A stretch of DNA of 64,000 nt from an uncultured Phocaeicola sp. (GCA_948579315.1 CAPAOL010000001.1:147641-211640); one strand, 5' to 3'; counted from the first letter of the stretch, positions 45,363-55,497 are shown. The notes: generated by a model from the sequence alone, not told the origin. Program-made: numbers and translations.

Positions 45363-45405
45363 TAGATAAGTTCCTGCAATCGTGAAGATTACAGTAGCTT
45401 ATCTA
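45363..45405 (+). terminator. Diverged copy of the GGGtGRT terminator
   Basis: TAGATAAG (45363-45370) pairs with 45398-45405, with inner CTG/CAG and AATC/GATT stems. It sits 17 bp after the stop of the duplicate fragment, like the terminator of the intact gene, but the sequence has changed while pairing is kept. Confidence 0.7.
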
Positions 45406-45527
45406 TTTATTATATTTGCAAACACGCTATTTATCAAAAAATAGTGGTAATATATAGTAACCATACATCCAATAATATTATTCCGGAAGAAGGGGAAGCC
45501 ATGCATCTGATTATATATAGCTCACCT

Positions 45528-45929
45528 CTATGCAACTCCAAGCAGTTCTACTTCGAATATCAATGTCGAGTAAGCAGGAATAGAATCAAAAGATTTAATA
45601 CCGTAACCCATTGCATAAGGTATATAGATGATCCATTTATCTCCAACGTGCATTTTCTGAAGTGCTACCTGCCACCCTTCTATTACATCACTAAGACGTA
45701 AGGCATCGGGACAAGTACGTTCATAAGAATTATCAAACACCCGGCCATCAATCAGACTTCCTTTGTAATGCACGGTAACAATACTCCGCACACTCGGAGA
45801 GATCGTACCTTCGCCAGTCTCCAAAACTTTGTAATAGATTCCACACGGTAACGCGAAAACATCCTCCTGAAAAGACAGATTTTTCAGAAATCGTCGATTA
45901 GCCTCTTTGTATTCTTTCTTTTTTCCCAT
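45528..45929 (-). CDS. FKBP-type peptidyl-prolyl cis-trans isomerase
   Basis: A 133-residue protein without signal peptide. Residues about 25-133 form an FKBP domain: GIYYKVLETGEG, VTVHYKGSLIDGRVFDNS, VIEGWQVALQKMHVGDKW, IPYAMGYG and a closing LIFEVELLGV. It should catalyse proline isomerisation during folding; location is probably cytoplasmic. The 30 basic residues before the domain resemble the N-terminal helix seen in many Bacteroides FKBPs. Single gene, convergent with the duplicate fragment upstream and divergent from the macroglobulin gene. A possible -7 box (TATTTTTG) is at 45952-45959. Confidence 0.93.
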   Translation of the reverse strand: MGKKKEYKEANRRFLKNLSFQEDVFALPCGIYYKVLETGEGTISPSVRSIVTVHYKGSLIDGRVFDNSYERTCPDALRLSDVIEGWQVALQKMHVGDKWIIYIPYAMGYGIKSFDSIPAYSTLIFEVELLGVA

Positions 45930-45992
45930 AAATAAATTGATTAAGAACTTGCAAAAATAATCAGAATAACAAAGGATTTAGCATAAAAGCTG

Positions 45993-46000
45993 TATATTTG
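45993..46000 (+). promoter_or_regulatory. -7 box (TATATTTG) of the macroglobulin gene
   Basis: Exact TAnnTTTG match 28 bp before ATG 46029. The expected transcription start (about 46007) rules out the in-frame TTG at 46002 as start codon. Confidence 0.5.
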
Positions 46001-46028
46001 TTTGTTGAATTATAAAAAACTCTTCGCT

Positions 46029-49000
46029 ATGAGACTAACAAAGACTACACGTAGCATCAGTGCTACCGGACTATGCTTACTTATCATGATGACTGTGTGC
46101 CTATATTCATGCACACATACTCAAAAAGACATTATTCCTTCCGCCGATTATGCACCATACGTAAATGCGTATACGGGAGGAGTCATTTCACAGAATTCCA
46201 CCATACGCATAGAGTTAACCCATGACCAGCCCATGGTAAATCTGAACAGTGAGTTAAAAAACAATCCGTTCAGCTTTTCCCCTTCATTAAAAGGAAAAGC
46301 ATACTGGGTAAGCAACAACACCATTGAGTTTGTGCCGGAAGAAGGAACATTGAAACCGGGAACGCTCTACGAAGGAACTTTCCGGCTTGGAGACTTCATC
46401 GAAGTGGACAAAAAACTAAAAGAGTTCAACTTCTCATTCCGTGTACAAGAACGTAACTTCACTTTGCAGTTGGAGTCGTTGCCGATTACAGCTACCCAAC
46501 CGGATGAAATAAATATTAAAGGAGAAATACGCTTCAGCGATGTAGTGAAAAAAGAGGAAGTGGAAAAGATGCTGACTGCCAGCGATGGCAAGAAAAGCTA
46601 TCCGGTGGAAGTCACCGCAACTGACAACCTTACCCGGTATCAGTTCAACATCAGACAAATACCCAGAGAAGCTGATGATTACCCATTGACCATTACAGCC
46701 AATGGTAACCCAGCCGGCATTGACCGCAAACAAAGCGAAGAAGTGCTGATACCGGCTAAAGATTGCTTCCGTTTTATGTCTGCCGAACGCATTGAACAAC
46801 CGGAAAACGGAATTGAGATTGTTTTCTCCGCTCCTTTATCCACTACCCAGGATTTAAAAGGACTGATTGAGATTCCGGAAGTCTCTTCATCTATCTTCCA
46901 AATCAGCGAGAACAGAGTCTTCATCTATTTCGAAGCAAACACGCAGAATAAACTGACATTGAATATCCATGAAGGAGTCAAAGACAGTCAAGGTAAAGCG
47001 CTGGGAACTTCACATACGATCTCGTTCAGTGAAGTTAGTATGAAACCACAAGTAGAGATGTCTACCTCCGCCGCCATCCTGCCCGATTCGAAAAATCTGA
47101 TTATTCCTTTCAGAGCAGTCAATCTGTATGCTGTGGATTTGAGTGTGATCCGCATCTTCGAGAATAATGTATTGATGTTCATGCAAAACAATTCGCTCGC
47201 CTCAGCCAATGAGCTACGCCGCTCAGGAAGGCTGGTTTATAAGAAAACATTATGGCTTGCCAAAGATGCTTCCAAAGACATTCATCATTGGGGAGATTAC
47301 TCAATAGACCTTGCCGGGTTGATTCATCAGGAGCCGGGTGCCATATACCGTGTCATACTTTCATTCCGTCAGGAATACTCCGCTTATCCTTGTGGAGGAA
47401 GCGAGAATCAGGATATGAAATTTGCCGACAGTAACACATCCGATGGGTTGACCAAAGTAAGCGGAAATGTCTTGTCCGAAGAAGATGAAGCCATCTGGAA
47501 TACGCCCGAAGCTTACTATTATTACAACGGGGGAACAATGGACTGGAGCGTGTACCGATGGACGGAACGCGACAATCCTTGTCATCCATCTTATTATATG
47601 AATTCAGACCGAATTGCTGCATGTAATGTGTTTGCTTCCAATCTGGGAATGATTGTAAAACGAAACTCACTGAACAAACTATGGATTGCCGTAAGCAATA
47701 TATTGGACACCAAACCAATAGAAAAAGCACAGGTAACAGCATATAACTTCCAATTACAACCCATAGGTAAGGGAGAAACTAACGGAGATGGGTTCGTTGA
47801 AATCACTCCGAAGGGCGTACCTTTCATTATCGTGGCAGAATCGGAAAAGCAAAAGGCATACGTGCGTGTCGTAGACGGTGAAGAGCAGTCCGTCAGCAGA
47901 TTCGATGTAGGAGGAAAAGATATTCAAAAGGGATTGAAAGGATTCATCTATGGCGAAAGAGGAGTATGGCGACCGGGAGACACATTGCACATTTCCTTTA
48001 TATTGGAGGATCGCGAAAAGAGAATCCCCGACAAGCATCCCGTAGCACTGGAGATATACAATCCGAGAGGACAGTTCTACACCAAAATGATTTCAACGCA
48101 AGGAATAAACGGATTCTATACATTCGACATTCCGACACAGGCTACAGATCCAACTGGGCTCTGGAATGCATATATTAAGGTAGGTGGAACCACCTTCCAC
48201 AAAGGTCTGCGCATCGAAACCATAAAGCCCAACCGCTTGAAAATAAACTTGGCATTACCGAAGGTTCTTCAAGCTGCGGACAAAGACGTCTACGCCCCAC
48301 TCACTTCAACCTGGCTGACAGGAGCCACTGCCTCCAGCTTAAAAGCTAAAATAGAAATGTCTTTATCTAAAGTGAATACACAGTTTAAGAATTACGGACA
48401 ATATATCTTCAATAATCCGGCTACGGATTTCACAACTATCAAAACAGATATATTTGACGGTACACTGGATGCAGAAGGAAAAGCCAGCGTCACACTGAAA
48501 GTTCCGACCGCAACCGAAGCACCGGGTATGTTGAATGCAACTTTCACCACCCGTGTATTCGAACCGGGAGGAGATGCCAGCATCTACACCCAAACAGTCC
48601 CGTTCTCGCCATTTACATCTTACGTCGGTATCAACTTGAACCAACCGAAAGGCAAATATATTGAAACGGACAAAGATCATGTATTCGATATTGTGACTGT
48701 AAACACGCAGGGACAGTTAGTGAACCGTACTAATCTGGAATACAAAATATACCGCATCGGCTGGAGCTGGTGGTGGGAGAACAGCGGTGAATCTTTTGGT
48801 ACTTACATCAACAACAGTTCCATCACACCTGTTGCCAGCGGCAACTTACAGACAAGAGGCGGAAAAGCATCCTTCAAGTTCCGCGTCGATTATCCGTCAT
48901 GGGGACGCTACCTAGTTTACGTAAAAGACAAAGAGAGCGGACATGCCACTGGAGGAACCGTTTATATAGACTGGCCGGAATGGCGCGGACGTTCGAGCAA

Positions 49001-51659
49001 AACAGATCCCAGCGGCATCAAGATGCTTGCTTTCTCTCTGAACAAAGATTCATACGAAATTGGAGAAACAGCCACAGCCATCATTCCTGCGGCAGCGGGA
49101 GGACGTGCACTGGTATCCATTGAAAACGGTTCGACAGTTTTGCGTCAGGAATGGATAGAAGTCTCCAACGGAGGAGATACGAAATATACATTCAAGATTA
49201 CGCCGGAGATGACTCCGAACGTATATTTGCATATCAGTCTGTTACAGCCTCATGCGCAAACAGTCAACGACCTGCCTATCCGTATGTACGGCGTTGTTCC
49301 GGTATTTGTCACTAACAGTCAGACAGTATTGCAACCACAGATACAGATGCCGGAAGTGTTACGCCCGGAAACCAACTTCAACGTGACCGTCAGCGAAAAG
49401 AGCGGTAAACCGATGACTTATACATTGGCGATTGTAGACGACGGTTTATTGGATCTTACCAACTTCAAGACCCCGGACCCATGGAATGATTTCTATTCAC
49501 GCGAAGCGCTTGGCATCCAGACATGGGATATGTATGATAATGTATTGGGAGCTTCTGCCGGAAGCTACAGTTCGCTTTTCAGCACAGGTGGAGACGCCAC
49601 ACTGAAACCTGCCGATGCTAAAGCAAACCGTTTTAAACCGGTAGTCAAGTTTATAGGTCCTTTCTATCTGGGAAAAGGAAAGAGCCAGACGCATACATTG
49701 AAACTTCCGATGTACGTAGGTTCGGTACGTGCCATGGTGGTTGCCGGACAGGACGGTGCTTATGGCAATGCGGAAAAGACTGCCTTCGTACGAACTCCAT
49801 TGATGATGTTGTCTACTTTGCCCCGCGTGCTTAGTATTCAGGAAGAAATTACCGTTCCGGTCAATATCTTTGCGATGGAGAATCAAGTGAAGAATGTGAC
49901 CGTATCCCTTCAGGCATCCGGTGGAGGAATACAGATTGTAGGAGCTAACCAACAATCGCTCAAATTCACCCAACCGGGAGACCAACTTGTCTTCTTTACC
50001 TTAAAAACAGGCAGCAAAACCGGAAAGGCTACGATCCACCTGACAGCAAATGGCGGTGGACAACAAACCAAAGAAACCATTGAAATAGAAGTACGTAATC
50101 CGAATCCGGTAGTAACCCTGCGCAACAGTCAATGGATAGAAGCCGGACAAAGCAAAGAATTGTCATACAACCTAAGCAGTTCTTCCGCAAATAATCAGAT
50201 CAAGCTGGAAGTATCCCGCATACCTTCGGTAGATATCAGCCGTCGGTTCGACTTCTTATACAATTATCAGCACCATTGCACGGAGCAGTTGACTTCCAAG
50301 GCTCTGCCTCTTCTGTTTGTCGCTCAATTCAAGACGATAGATAAGACGGAAGCCGAAAAGATAAAGACGAATGTACAGGAAGCTATCCGGCAGATTTATG
50401 GTCGTCAGCTCCCCAACGGCGGATTTGTATATTGGCCGGGGAATGCTGTTGCCGACGAATGGATCAGTTCTTATGCAGGAATGTTCCTGACGCTAGCACA
50501 GGAAAAAGGATATGCCGTTCATGCGAATGTACTGAACAAGTGGAAGCGCTTCCAACGTGCAGCCGCACAAAACTGGCGTATGCCGCAGGAAGCAAGCGGT
50601 TGGCAGCAATGGCAGTCGGAATTGCAACAAGCCTTCCGTTTATATACCCTTGCATTGGCAGGAGTACCGGAATATGGAGCTATGAACCGAATGAAAGAAC
50701 AAACCGGATTATCTATTCAGGCCAAATGGAGGCTGGCAGCCGCATACGCACTGACCGGAAAGATGAAACCGGCTGAAGAACTTGTGTATAATGTAGAAAC
50801 AACGGTGAGCCCCTACTCTTCCATGAATCAGATTTACGGTTCTTCCGATCGTGACGAAGCAATGATTTTGGAAACACTCATCCTGATGAACCGGGAACGG
50901 GATGCTTTACAACAAGCGAAAGTCGTTTCTAAGAATCTGTCACAAGAGGATTGGTTCAGTACACAATCTACCGCTTTTGCTCTGATGGCAATGGGACGTC
51001 TGGCAGAAAAGCTGTCAGGCACACTGGATTTTGTGTGGTCATGGAACGATAAACAGCAACCTGCTGTAAAATCAGCCAAAGCTGTGTTTGAAAAAGAGAT
51101 CGCTACCACTCCAAAATCCGGCACTGTTTCTGTGAAGAATCAAGGAAAGGGAGCGCTTAGCGTAGACCTTATCACACGTACGCAGTTATTAAACGATACG
51201 TTACCGGCTATCAGCGATAACCTTCGCATGGATATAAGATATGCTAACCTGAACGGTACGCCGCTCTCTGTCAATGACATCATACAGGGAACTGACTTTA
51301 TGGCTATCACCTCCATATCCAATATCAGCGGTACTTCCGATTACACTAATCTGGCACTGACGCATATCATACCGTCCGGTTGGGAAATATACAATGAAAG
51401 AATGGTTGCTCCCGAAACGGAAAACGCAGCAGCCGACGGCTCCGGTCAATCAGTCAGCAAATACAGCTATCAGGATATACGTGATGACAGGGTGTTGACC
51501 TATTTCAATCTGCGCCGCGGTGAGACAAAGGTATTCACTGTCAGGTTACAAGCGACCTATGCCGGTAACTTTATTCTACCTGCCGTTCAATGTGAAGCAA
51601 TGTATGATGTAAACGTACAGGCACGAAGCAAAGCAGGAAGAACCACTGTCAGTCGATAA
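46029..51659 (+). CDS. Bacterial alpha-2-macroglobulin family lipoprotein
   Basis: A protein of about 1876 residues with lipoprotein signal (MMTVCLYSCTHTQ). It has a long series of macroglobulin-type beta domains, including the MG-repeat signatures GVWRPGDTLHISFIL (about 640) and the alpha-2-macroglobulin core around YTLAIVDDGLLDLTNFKTP (about 1140), then a thioester domain with the CxxQ motif in QHHCTEQ (Cys near residue 1417), and a C-terminal receptor-like domain. The thioester should trap attacking proteases in the periplasm or at the surface. The PBP1C gene follows 149 bp later, as in E. coli yfhM-pbpC, suggesting joint envelope defence and repair. Confidence 0.95.
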   Translation: MRLTKTTRSISATGLCLLIMMTVCLYSCTHTQKDIIPSADYAPYVNAYTGGVISQNSTIRIELTHDQPMVNLNSELKNNPFSFSPSLKGKAYWVSNNTIEFVPEEGTLKPGTLYEGTFRLGDFIEVDKKLKEFNFSFRVQERNFTLQLESLPITATQPDEINIKGEIRFSDVVKKEEVEKMLTASDGKKSYPVEVTATDNLTRYQFNIRQIPREADDYPLTITANGNPAGIDRKQSEEVLIPAKDCFRFMSAERIEQPENGIEIVFSAPLSTTQDLKGLIEIPEVSSSIFQISENRVFIYFEANTQNKLTLNIHEGVKDSQGKALGTSHTISFSEVSMKPQVEMSTSAAILPDSKNLIIPFRAVNLYAVDLSVIRIFENNVLMFMQNNSLASANELRRSGRLVYKKTLWLAKDASKDIHHWGDYSIDLAGLIHQEPGAIYRVILSFRQEYSAYPCGGSENQDMKFADSNTSDGLTKVSGNVLSEEDEAIWNTPEAYYYYNGGTMDWSVYRWTERDNPCHPSYYMNSDRIAACNVFASNLGMIVKRNSLNKLWIAVSNILDTKPIEKAQVTAYNFQLQPIGKGETNGDGFVEITPKGVPFIIVAESEKQKAYVRVVDGEEQSVSRFDVGGKDIQKGLKGFIYGERGVWRPGDTLHISFILEDREKRIPDKHPVALEIYNPRGQFYTKMISTQGINGFYTFDIPTQATDPTGLWNAYIKVGGTTFHKGLRIETIKPNRLKINLALPKVLQAADKDVYAPLTSTWLTGATASSLKAKIEMSLSKVNTQFKNYGQYIFNNPATDFTTIKTDIFDGTLDAEGKASVTLKVPTATEAPGMLNATFTTRVFEPGGDASIYTQTVPFSPFTSYVGINLNQPKGKYIETDKDHVFDIVTVNTQGQLVNRTNLEYKIYRIGWSWWWENSGESFGTYINNSSITPVASGNLQTRGGKASFKFRVDYPSWGRYLVYVKDKESGHATGGTVYIDWPEWRGRSSKTDPSGIKMLAFSLNKDSYEIGETATAIIPAAAGGRALVSIENGSTVLRQEWIEVSNGGDTKYTFKITPEMTPNVYLHISLLQPHAQTVNDLPIRMYGVVPVFVTNSQTVLQPQIQMPEVLRPETNFNVTVSEKSGKPMTYTLAIVDDGLLDLTNFKTPDPWNDFYSREALGIQTWDMYDNVLGASAGSYSSLFSTGGDATLKPADAKANRFKPVVKFIGPFYLGKGKSQTHTLKLPMYVGSVRAMVVAGQDGAYGNAEKTAFVRTPLMMLSTLPRVLSIQEEITVPVNIFAMENQVKNVTVSLQASGGGIQIVGANQQSLKFTQPGDQLVFFTLKTGSKTGKATIHLTANGGGQQTKETIEIEVRNPNPVVTLRNSQWIEAGQSKELSYNLSSSSANNQIKLEVSRIPSVDISRRFDFLYNYQHHCTEQLTSKALPLLFVAQFKTIDKTEAEKIKTNVQEAIRQIYGRQLPNGGFVYWPGNAVADEWISSYAGMFLTLAQEKGYAVHANVLNKWKRFQRAAAQNWRMPQEASGWQQWQSELQQAFRLYTLALAGVPEYGAMNRMKEQTGLSIQAKWRLAAAYALTGKMKPAEELVYNVETTVSPYSSMNQIYGSSDRDEAMILETLILMNRERDALQQAKVVSKNLSQEDWFSTQSTAFALMAMGRLAEKLSGTLDFVWSWNDKQQPAVKSAKAVFEKEIATTPKSGTVSVKNQGKGALSVDLITRTQLLNDTLPAISDNLRMDIRYANLNGTPLSVNDIIQGTDFMAITSISNISGTSDYTNLALTHIIPSGWEIYNERMVAPETENAAADGSGQSVSKYSYQDIRDDRVLTYFNLRRGETKVFTVRLQATYAGNFILPAVQCEAMYDVNVQARSKAGRTTVSR

Positions 51660-51664
51660 TATTT

Positions 51665-51733
51665 GGCACGGATTACACGGATTATGCGGTTTAAGTGAAC
51701 GAGTAGAACCGTGAAATCCGTGTAATCCGTGCC
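51665..51733. repeat. Perfect 19-bp inverted repeat between A2M and PBP1C genes
   Basis: GGCACGGATTACACGGATT (51665-51683) is repeated exactly as its complement at 51715-51733. The arm itself contains a tandem CACGGATTA unit, and an inner CGGTT/AACCG pair extends the hairpin. T-rich sequence follows, so it may terminate or attenuate transcription into pbpC. It has the look of a dispersed genomic repeat. Confidence 0.8.
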
Positions 51734-51808
51734 TAATTATTTCGTACCTTATTATTTCTTACTTAATTATTTGTCACAAAGATATGTCTCTTAGCTTTTA
51801 ATATTTAA

Positions 51809-54250
51809 ATGAATCCTATAAAATTCTTCAAACGATTATCTGTCACTAAGAAAGTAATGACTATAAGCATTACTCTTTTGATAATAGGATACATCTTTTG
51901 CCTTCCCCGGCAACTGTTTCATGTACCCTACTCTACCGTCGTGACTGATCGAAATGAAGAATTATTGGGAGCACGTATCGCCTCGGACGGTCAATGGCGG
52001 TTTCCTCCCCGAAAGACAACACCCGAAAAAATCAAGCAATGCCTCATTACTTTTGAAGACAAGCACTTTTACCACCACTGGGGAGTTAATCCGTTAGCTA
52101 CCGGAAGGGCACTCTATCAAAATTTAAAGAACAAACGTGTCGTAAGCGGAGGAAGCACTCTTACCATGCAAACCATTCGTCTCGCCCGGAACAAGCCCAG
52201 AACTCTCGGAGAGAAAGTCGTTGAAATGATATGGGCTACCCGTCTGGAATTTCGGGCTTCTAAAGAGGAAATCTTATCCATGTATGTCTCTCATGCACCA
52301 TTCGGAGGAAATGTTGTAGGATTGGATGCTGCTGCCTGGCGTTACTTCGGTCATTCTGCCGAAGATTTATCATGGGCGGAATCGGCTGTGCTGGCTGTCC
52401 TGCCCAATGCCCCCGCCATGATTCATCTATCCAAAGGACGAAAGACACTGCTTTCCAAACGCAACCGTTTATTAAAGCAACTTCTTGAAGAAGAGATTAT
52501 CGACGCGTCCACCTACGAATTAGCTGTCAGCGAACCGTTACCCGACGAGCCGCATCCGCTTCCTCAAATAGCACCCCACCTAGTCAGTCGTTTCTATCAG
52601 GAAAGAAACGGGCTATATACCCGTTCAACTATTGACAGAGGGATACAAACCCACATAGAGAGTTTGGCAGAACGGTGGAGCAACGAGTTTAATCGAAGTG
52701 ATATCCGCAACCTGGCAATTCTGGTTATCGACATTCCCACCAATCAAGTAGTAGCATACTGCGGAAATGTACATTTCGACCGTAAACAAGGAGGAAGCCA
52801 AGTAGATGTGATCCAAGCTCCCAGAAGCACAGGCAGTATTTTAAAGCCCTTTCTCTACAATGCCATGCTACAGGAAGGAAGTTTATTACCGAAAATGCTG
52901 TTGCCGGATGTACCGGTTAATATCAACGGATTTACTCCTCAAAACTTCAGTATGCAGTTTGAAGGAGCAGTCCCCGCTTCCGAAGCCCTTGCCCGCTCGT
53001 TGAATATTCCGGCTGTAACCATGTTACAAAGATATGGAGTACCCAAGTTTCACCATTTGTTGCAACAGATGGGATTCAAGACTATCAATCGGGCAGCCTC
53101 TCATTATGGTTTGTCACTGATTTTAGGAGGTGCAGAAGCAACATTATGGGATGTAACGAATGCCTATGCACAAATGGGACGAAGCCTTTCCAACAGCCCC
53201 TCCCCGACCGTATCTCAAGGAAAGGAAGCACAGATACTACTGGAAACAGAAAATACAGAGCCAATAAACAATGATACGAAGCAAACAAGCCGTAATCATA
53301 AAAGCAATCATAACAAGCAGGAAAAACGAGAACAAAGTAACTCCAGTCCTCTCTCCGTAGAAGAGGATTCGGAAGAAACCACTTCGGCTAAAGCAGGAGC
53401 AGCCTGGCTTACCCTCTCCGCCTTAACGGAAGTCAACCGTCCCGAAGAGATTGACTGGAAATCAATTCCATCCATGCAGACTATCGCATGGAAAACCGGA
53501 ACCAGCTACGGATTCCGTGATGCGTGGGCAGTGGGGGTGACTCCGCGCTATGCAGTAGGCGTATGGGTAGGCAATGCAACCGGAGAAGGAAAACCCGGAT
53601 TGGTCGGTGCACAAACAGCCGGTCCTGTATTATTCGATATATTCAGTTATCTCCCTTCTTCATCCTGGTTCGAACGTCCCACAGGCGTTTTCGTTGATGC
53701 AGAAATATGCCGCCAGTCCGGTCATCTGAAAGGACGTTTCTGTGAAGAAACTGATACCGTATTGATTCTTCCTGCCGGATTACGGACAGAGGCTTGTCCT
53801 TACCATCATCTCGTCACTCTATCTGCTGACGAAAGCCACCGCATCTATGAAAACTGTGCAAATACCGAACCTACCATTCAGAAATCATGGTTTGCCCTGC
53901 CACCCGTATGGGAGTGGTACTATAAACAGCACCATCCGGAATATAAACCACTGCCACCTTTTAAAGCCGGCTGTGGAGAAGATTCTTTCCAATCCATGCA
54001 GTTCATCTACCCTCCGATGAACGCCCATATCAAGTTGCCCAAACAATTGGACGGCAGTAAAGGGTTTCTCACGGTCGAACTGGCACACAGCAACCCCAAT
54101 GCGACTATCTTTTGGCATCTTGACGACACTTATCAGACACAGACGCAGGATTTCCACAAAATTTCCCTGCAACCCGCTCCCGGCAAACATTCCCTGACGG
54201 CAGTAGACGGAGAAGGCAACACAGTTTCCACTACTTTCTTCATCGAATAA
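51809..54250 (+). CDS. pbpC: Penicillin-binding protein 1C (bifunctional glycosyltransferase/transpeptidase)
   Basis: An 813-residue inner-membrane protein with one N-terminal helix (about 15-33). The GT51 domain (about 60-235) shows the catalytic Glu in FEDKHFYHHWGVNP and GGSTLTMQ, EEILSMYVS. The transpeptidase domain has SxxK in GSILKPF, SLN (SxN) and KTGTS. A C-terminal BiPBP_C domain (about 720-805) is typical of the 1C class. A hydrophilic Ser/Asn/Glu-rich insertion of about 70 residues lies between SxN and KTG (53189-53399). The gene is paired with the upstream alpha-2-macroglobulin. Confidence 0.94.
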   Translation: MNPIKFFKRLSVTKKVMTISITLLIIGYIFCLPRQLFHVPYSTVVTDRNEELLGARIASDGQWRFPPRKTTPEKIKQCLITFEDKHFYHHWGVNPLATGRALYQNLKNKRVVSGGSTLTMQTIRLARNKPRTLGEKVVEMIWATRLEFRASKEEILSMYVSHAPFGGNVVGLDAAAWRYFGHSAEDLSWAESAVLAVLPNAPAMIHLSKGRKTLLSKRNRLLKQLLEEEIIDASTYELAVSEPLPDEPHPLPQIAPHLVSRFYQERNGLYTRSTIDRGIQTHIESLAERWSNEFNRSDIRNLAILVIDIPTNQVVAYCGNVHFDRKQGGSQVDVIQAPRSTGSILKPFLYNAMLQEGSLLPKMLLPDVPVNINGFTPQNFSMQFEGAVPASEALARSLNIPAVTMLQRYGVPKFHHLLQQMGFKTINRAASHYGLSLILGGAEATLWDVTNAYAQMGRSLSNSPSPTVSQGKEAQILLETENTEPINNDTKQTSRNHKSNHNKQEKREQSNSSPLSVEEDSEETTSAKAGAAWLTLSALTEVNRPEEIDWKSIPSMQTIAWKTGTSYGFRDAWAVGVTPRYAVGVWVGNATGEGKPGLVGAQTAGPVLFDIFSYLPSSSWFERPTGVFVDAEICRQSGHLKGRFCEETDTVLILPAGLRTEACPYHHLVTLSADESHRIYENCANTEPTIQKSWFALPPVWEWYYKQHHPEYKPLPPFKAGCGEDSFQSMQFIYPPMNAHIKLPKQLDGSKGFLTVELAHSNPNATIFWHLDDTYQTQTQDFHKISLQPAPGKHSLTAVDGEGNTVSTTFFIE

Positions 54251-54264
54251 ACATCTTATTTTAT

Positions 54265-54272
54265 TATCTTTG
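54265..54272 (+). promoter_or_regulatory. -7 box (TATCTTTG) abutting the MFS start codon
   Basis: An exact TAnnTTTG match ends only four bases before ATG 54277. Transcription from it would start near the ATG, giving a leaderless mRNA or one with almost no leader. Confidence 0.45.
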
Positions 54273-54276
54273 CCGC

Positions 54277-55452
54277 ATGAAACAGCCATTAAAAGAAAAC
54301 GGAGGACTACCGGCATCCATCCTCTGGACACTTGCTATTGTGGCAGGTGTCTCGGTAGCTAACATCTATTATATCCAACCTCTATTAAATATGATACGCC
54401 ATGAACTTGGCATATCAGAATTCAGAACTAACCTGATTGCCATGATCACGCAAATAGGCTATGCGGCAGGATTGTTGTTCATCACCCCTTTGGGAGATTT
54501 ATATCAGCGTAAGAAAATCATCCTTGTCAATTTCACCATCCTGATCTTCTCCCTCTTGACGATTGCCCTGACACGCAGTTTCCATCTGATACTCATCGCT
54601 TCATTCCTCACGGGAGTCTGTTCCATGATTCCACAGATATTCATTCCCATAGCCGCCCAGTTTTCCCGTCCGGAACACAAAGGCAGAAACGTAGGAATTG
54701 TCTTATCAGGACTATTGACCGGTATTCTAGCTTCACGTGTCGTCAGCGGATTTATCGGTGAACTGATTGGCTGGCGGGAAATGTATCACATCGCTGCAGG
54801 CATGATGTTTATCTGCGCGATTGTTGTATTAAAAGTCCTTCCCGATATTCAAACCAACTTCCAGGGAAAATATAGCGACCTGATGAAATCTCTGTTAGCC
54901 TTAGTGAAAGAATATCCGCAACTACGCATTTATTCGATTCGGGCAGCACTGAATTTCGGTTCCCTCCTTGCCATGTGGTCCTGTCTGGCTTTTAAAATGG
55001 GACAAGCTCCGTTCTTCGCCAACAGCGATGTAATCGGTATGCTGGGACTTTGCGGAGTAGCCGGTGCATTGACTGCTTCTTTTGTAGGAAGATACGTAAA
55101 ACGGGTAGGTGTACGCCGCTTCAACTTTATCGGCTGCGGCTTGATTCTCTTTGCCTGGTTGTTGTTCTTCGTCGGTGAAAACACCTTTGTCGGGATCATT
55201 GCTGGGATCATCATCATTGACATAGGAATGCAATGTATTCAGCTAAGTAACCAGACAAGTATCTTCGAACTGAATCCGCGTGCTTCGAACCGTATTAATA
55301 CAGTGTTCATGACTACTTACTTTATCGGTGGTTCTATGGGAACATTTCTGGCAGGCAGCTTTTGGCAACTGTATGGCTGGCACGGAGTTATCAGTACCGG
55401 AGTTGTTTTAACCGGGATTTCTTTATTAATTACGATTTTCTACAAGAAATGA
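54277..55452 (+). CDS. MFS transporter, drug-exporter-like
   Basis: A 391-residue inner-membrane protein with about 12 helices. The first-loop motif is GDLYQRKKIILV and the N-terminal half has NIYYIQPLLNMI, a pattern of 12-helix DHA1-type exporters. Substrate is unknown. It starts 26 bp after pbpC and is followed 45 bp later by a small membrane protein gene. Confidence 0.9.
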   Translation: MKQPLKENGGLPASILWTLAIVAGVSVANIYYIQPLLNMIRHELGISEFRTNLIAMITQIGYAAGLLFITPLGDLYQRKKIILVNFTILIFSLLTIALTRSFHLILIASFLTGVCSMIPQIFIPIAAQFSRPEHKGRNVGIVLSGLLTGILASRVVSGFIGELIGWREMYHIAAGMMFICAIVVLKVLPDIQTNFQGKYSDLMKSLLALVKEYPQLRIYSIRAALNFGSLLAMWSCLAFKMGQAPFFANSDVIGMLGLCGVAGALTASFVGRYVKRVGVRRFNFIGCGLILFAWLLFFVGENTFVGIIAGIIIIDIGMQCIQLSNQTSIFELNPRASNRINTVFMTTYFIGGSMGTFLAGSFWQLYGWHGVISTGVVLTGISLLITIFYKK

Positions 55453-55497
55453 GTCAACAAAACGAACACTCAAACCGTTTATTATAAAAAAACGCCA

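Noticed and set aside
45420..45701. Short plus-strand frame before and over the FKBP gene
   Set aside because: It overlaps the FKBP gene on the opposite strand and its product (MHLIIYSSPLCNSKQ...) matches nothing recognised.
47353..49985. Minus-strand frames opposite the alpha-2-macroglobulin gene
   Set aside because: Shadow frames of a long conserved gene; low-complexity composition and no start signals.
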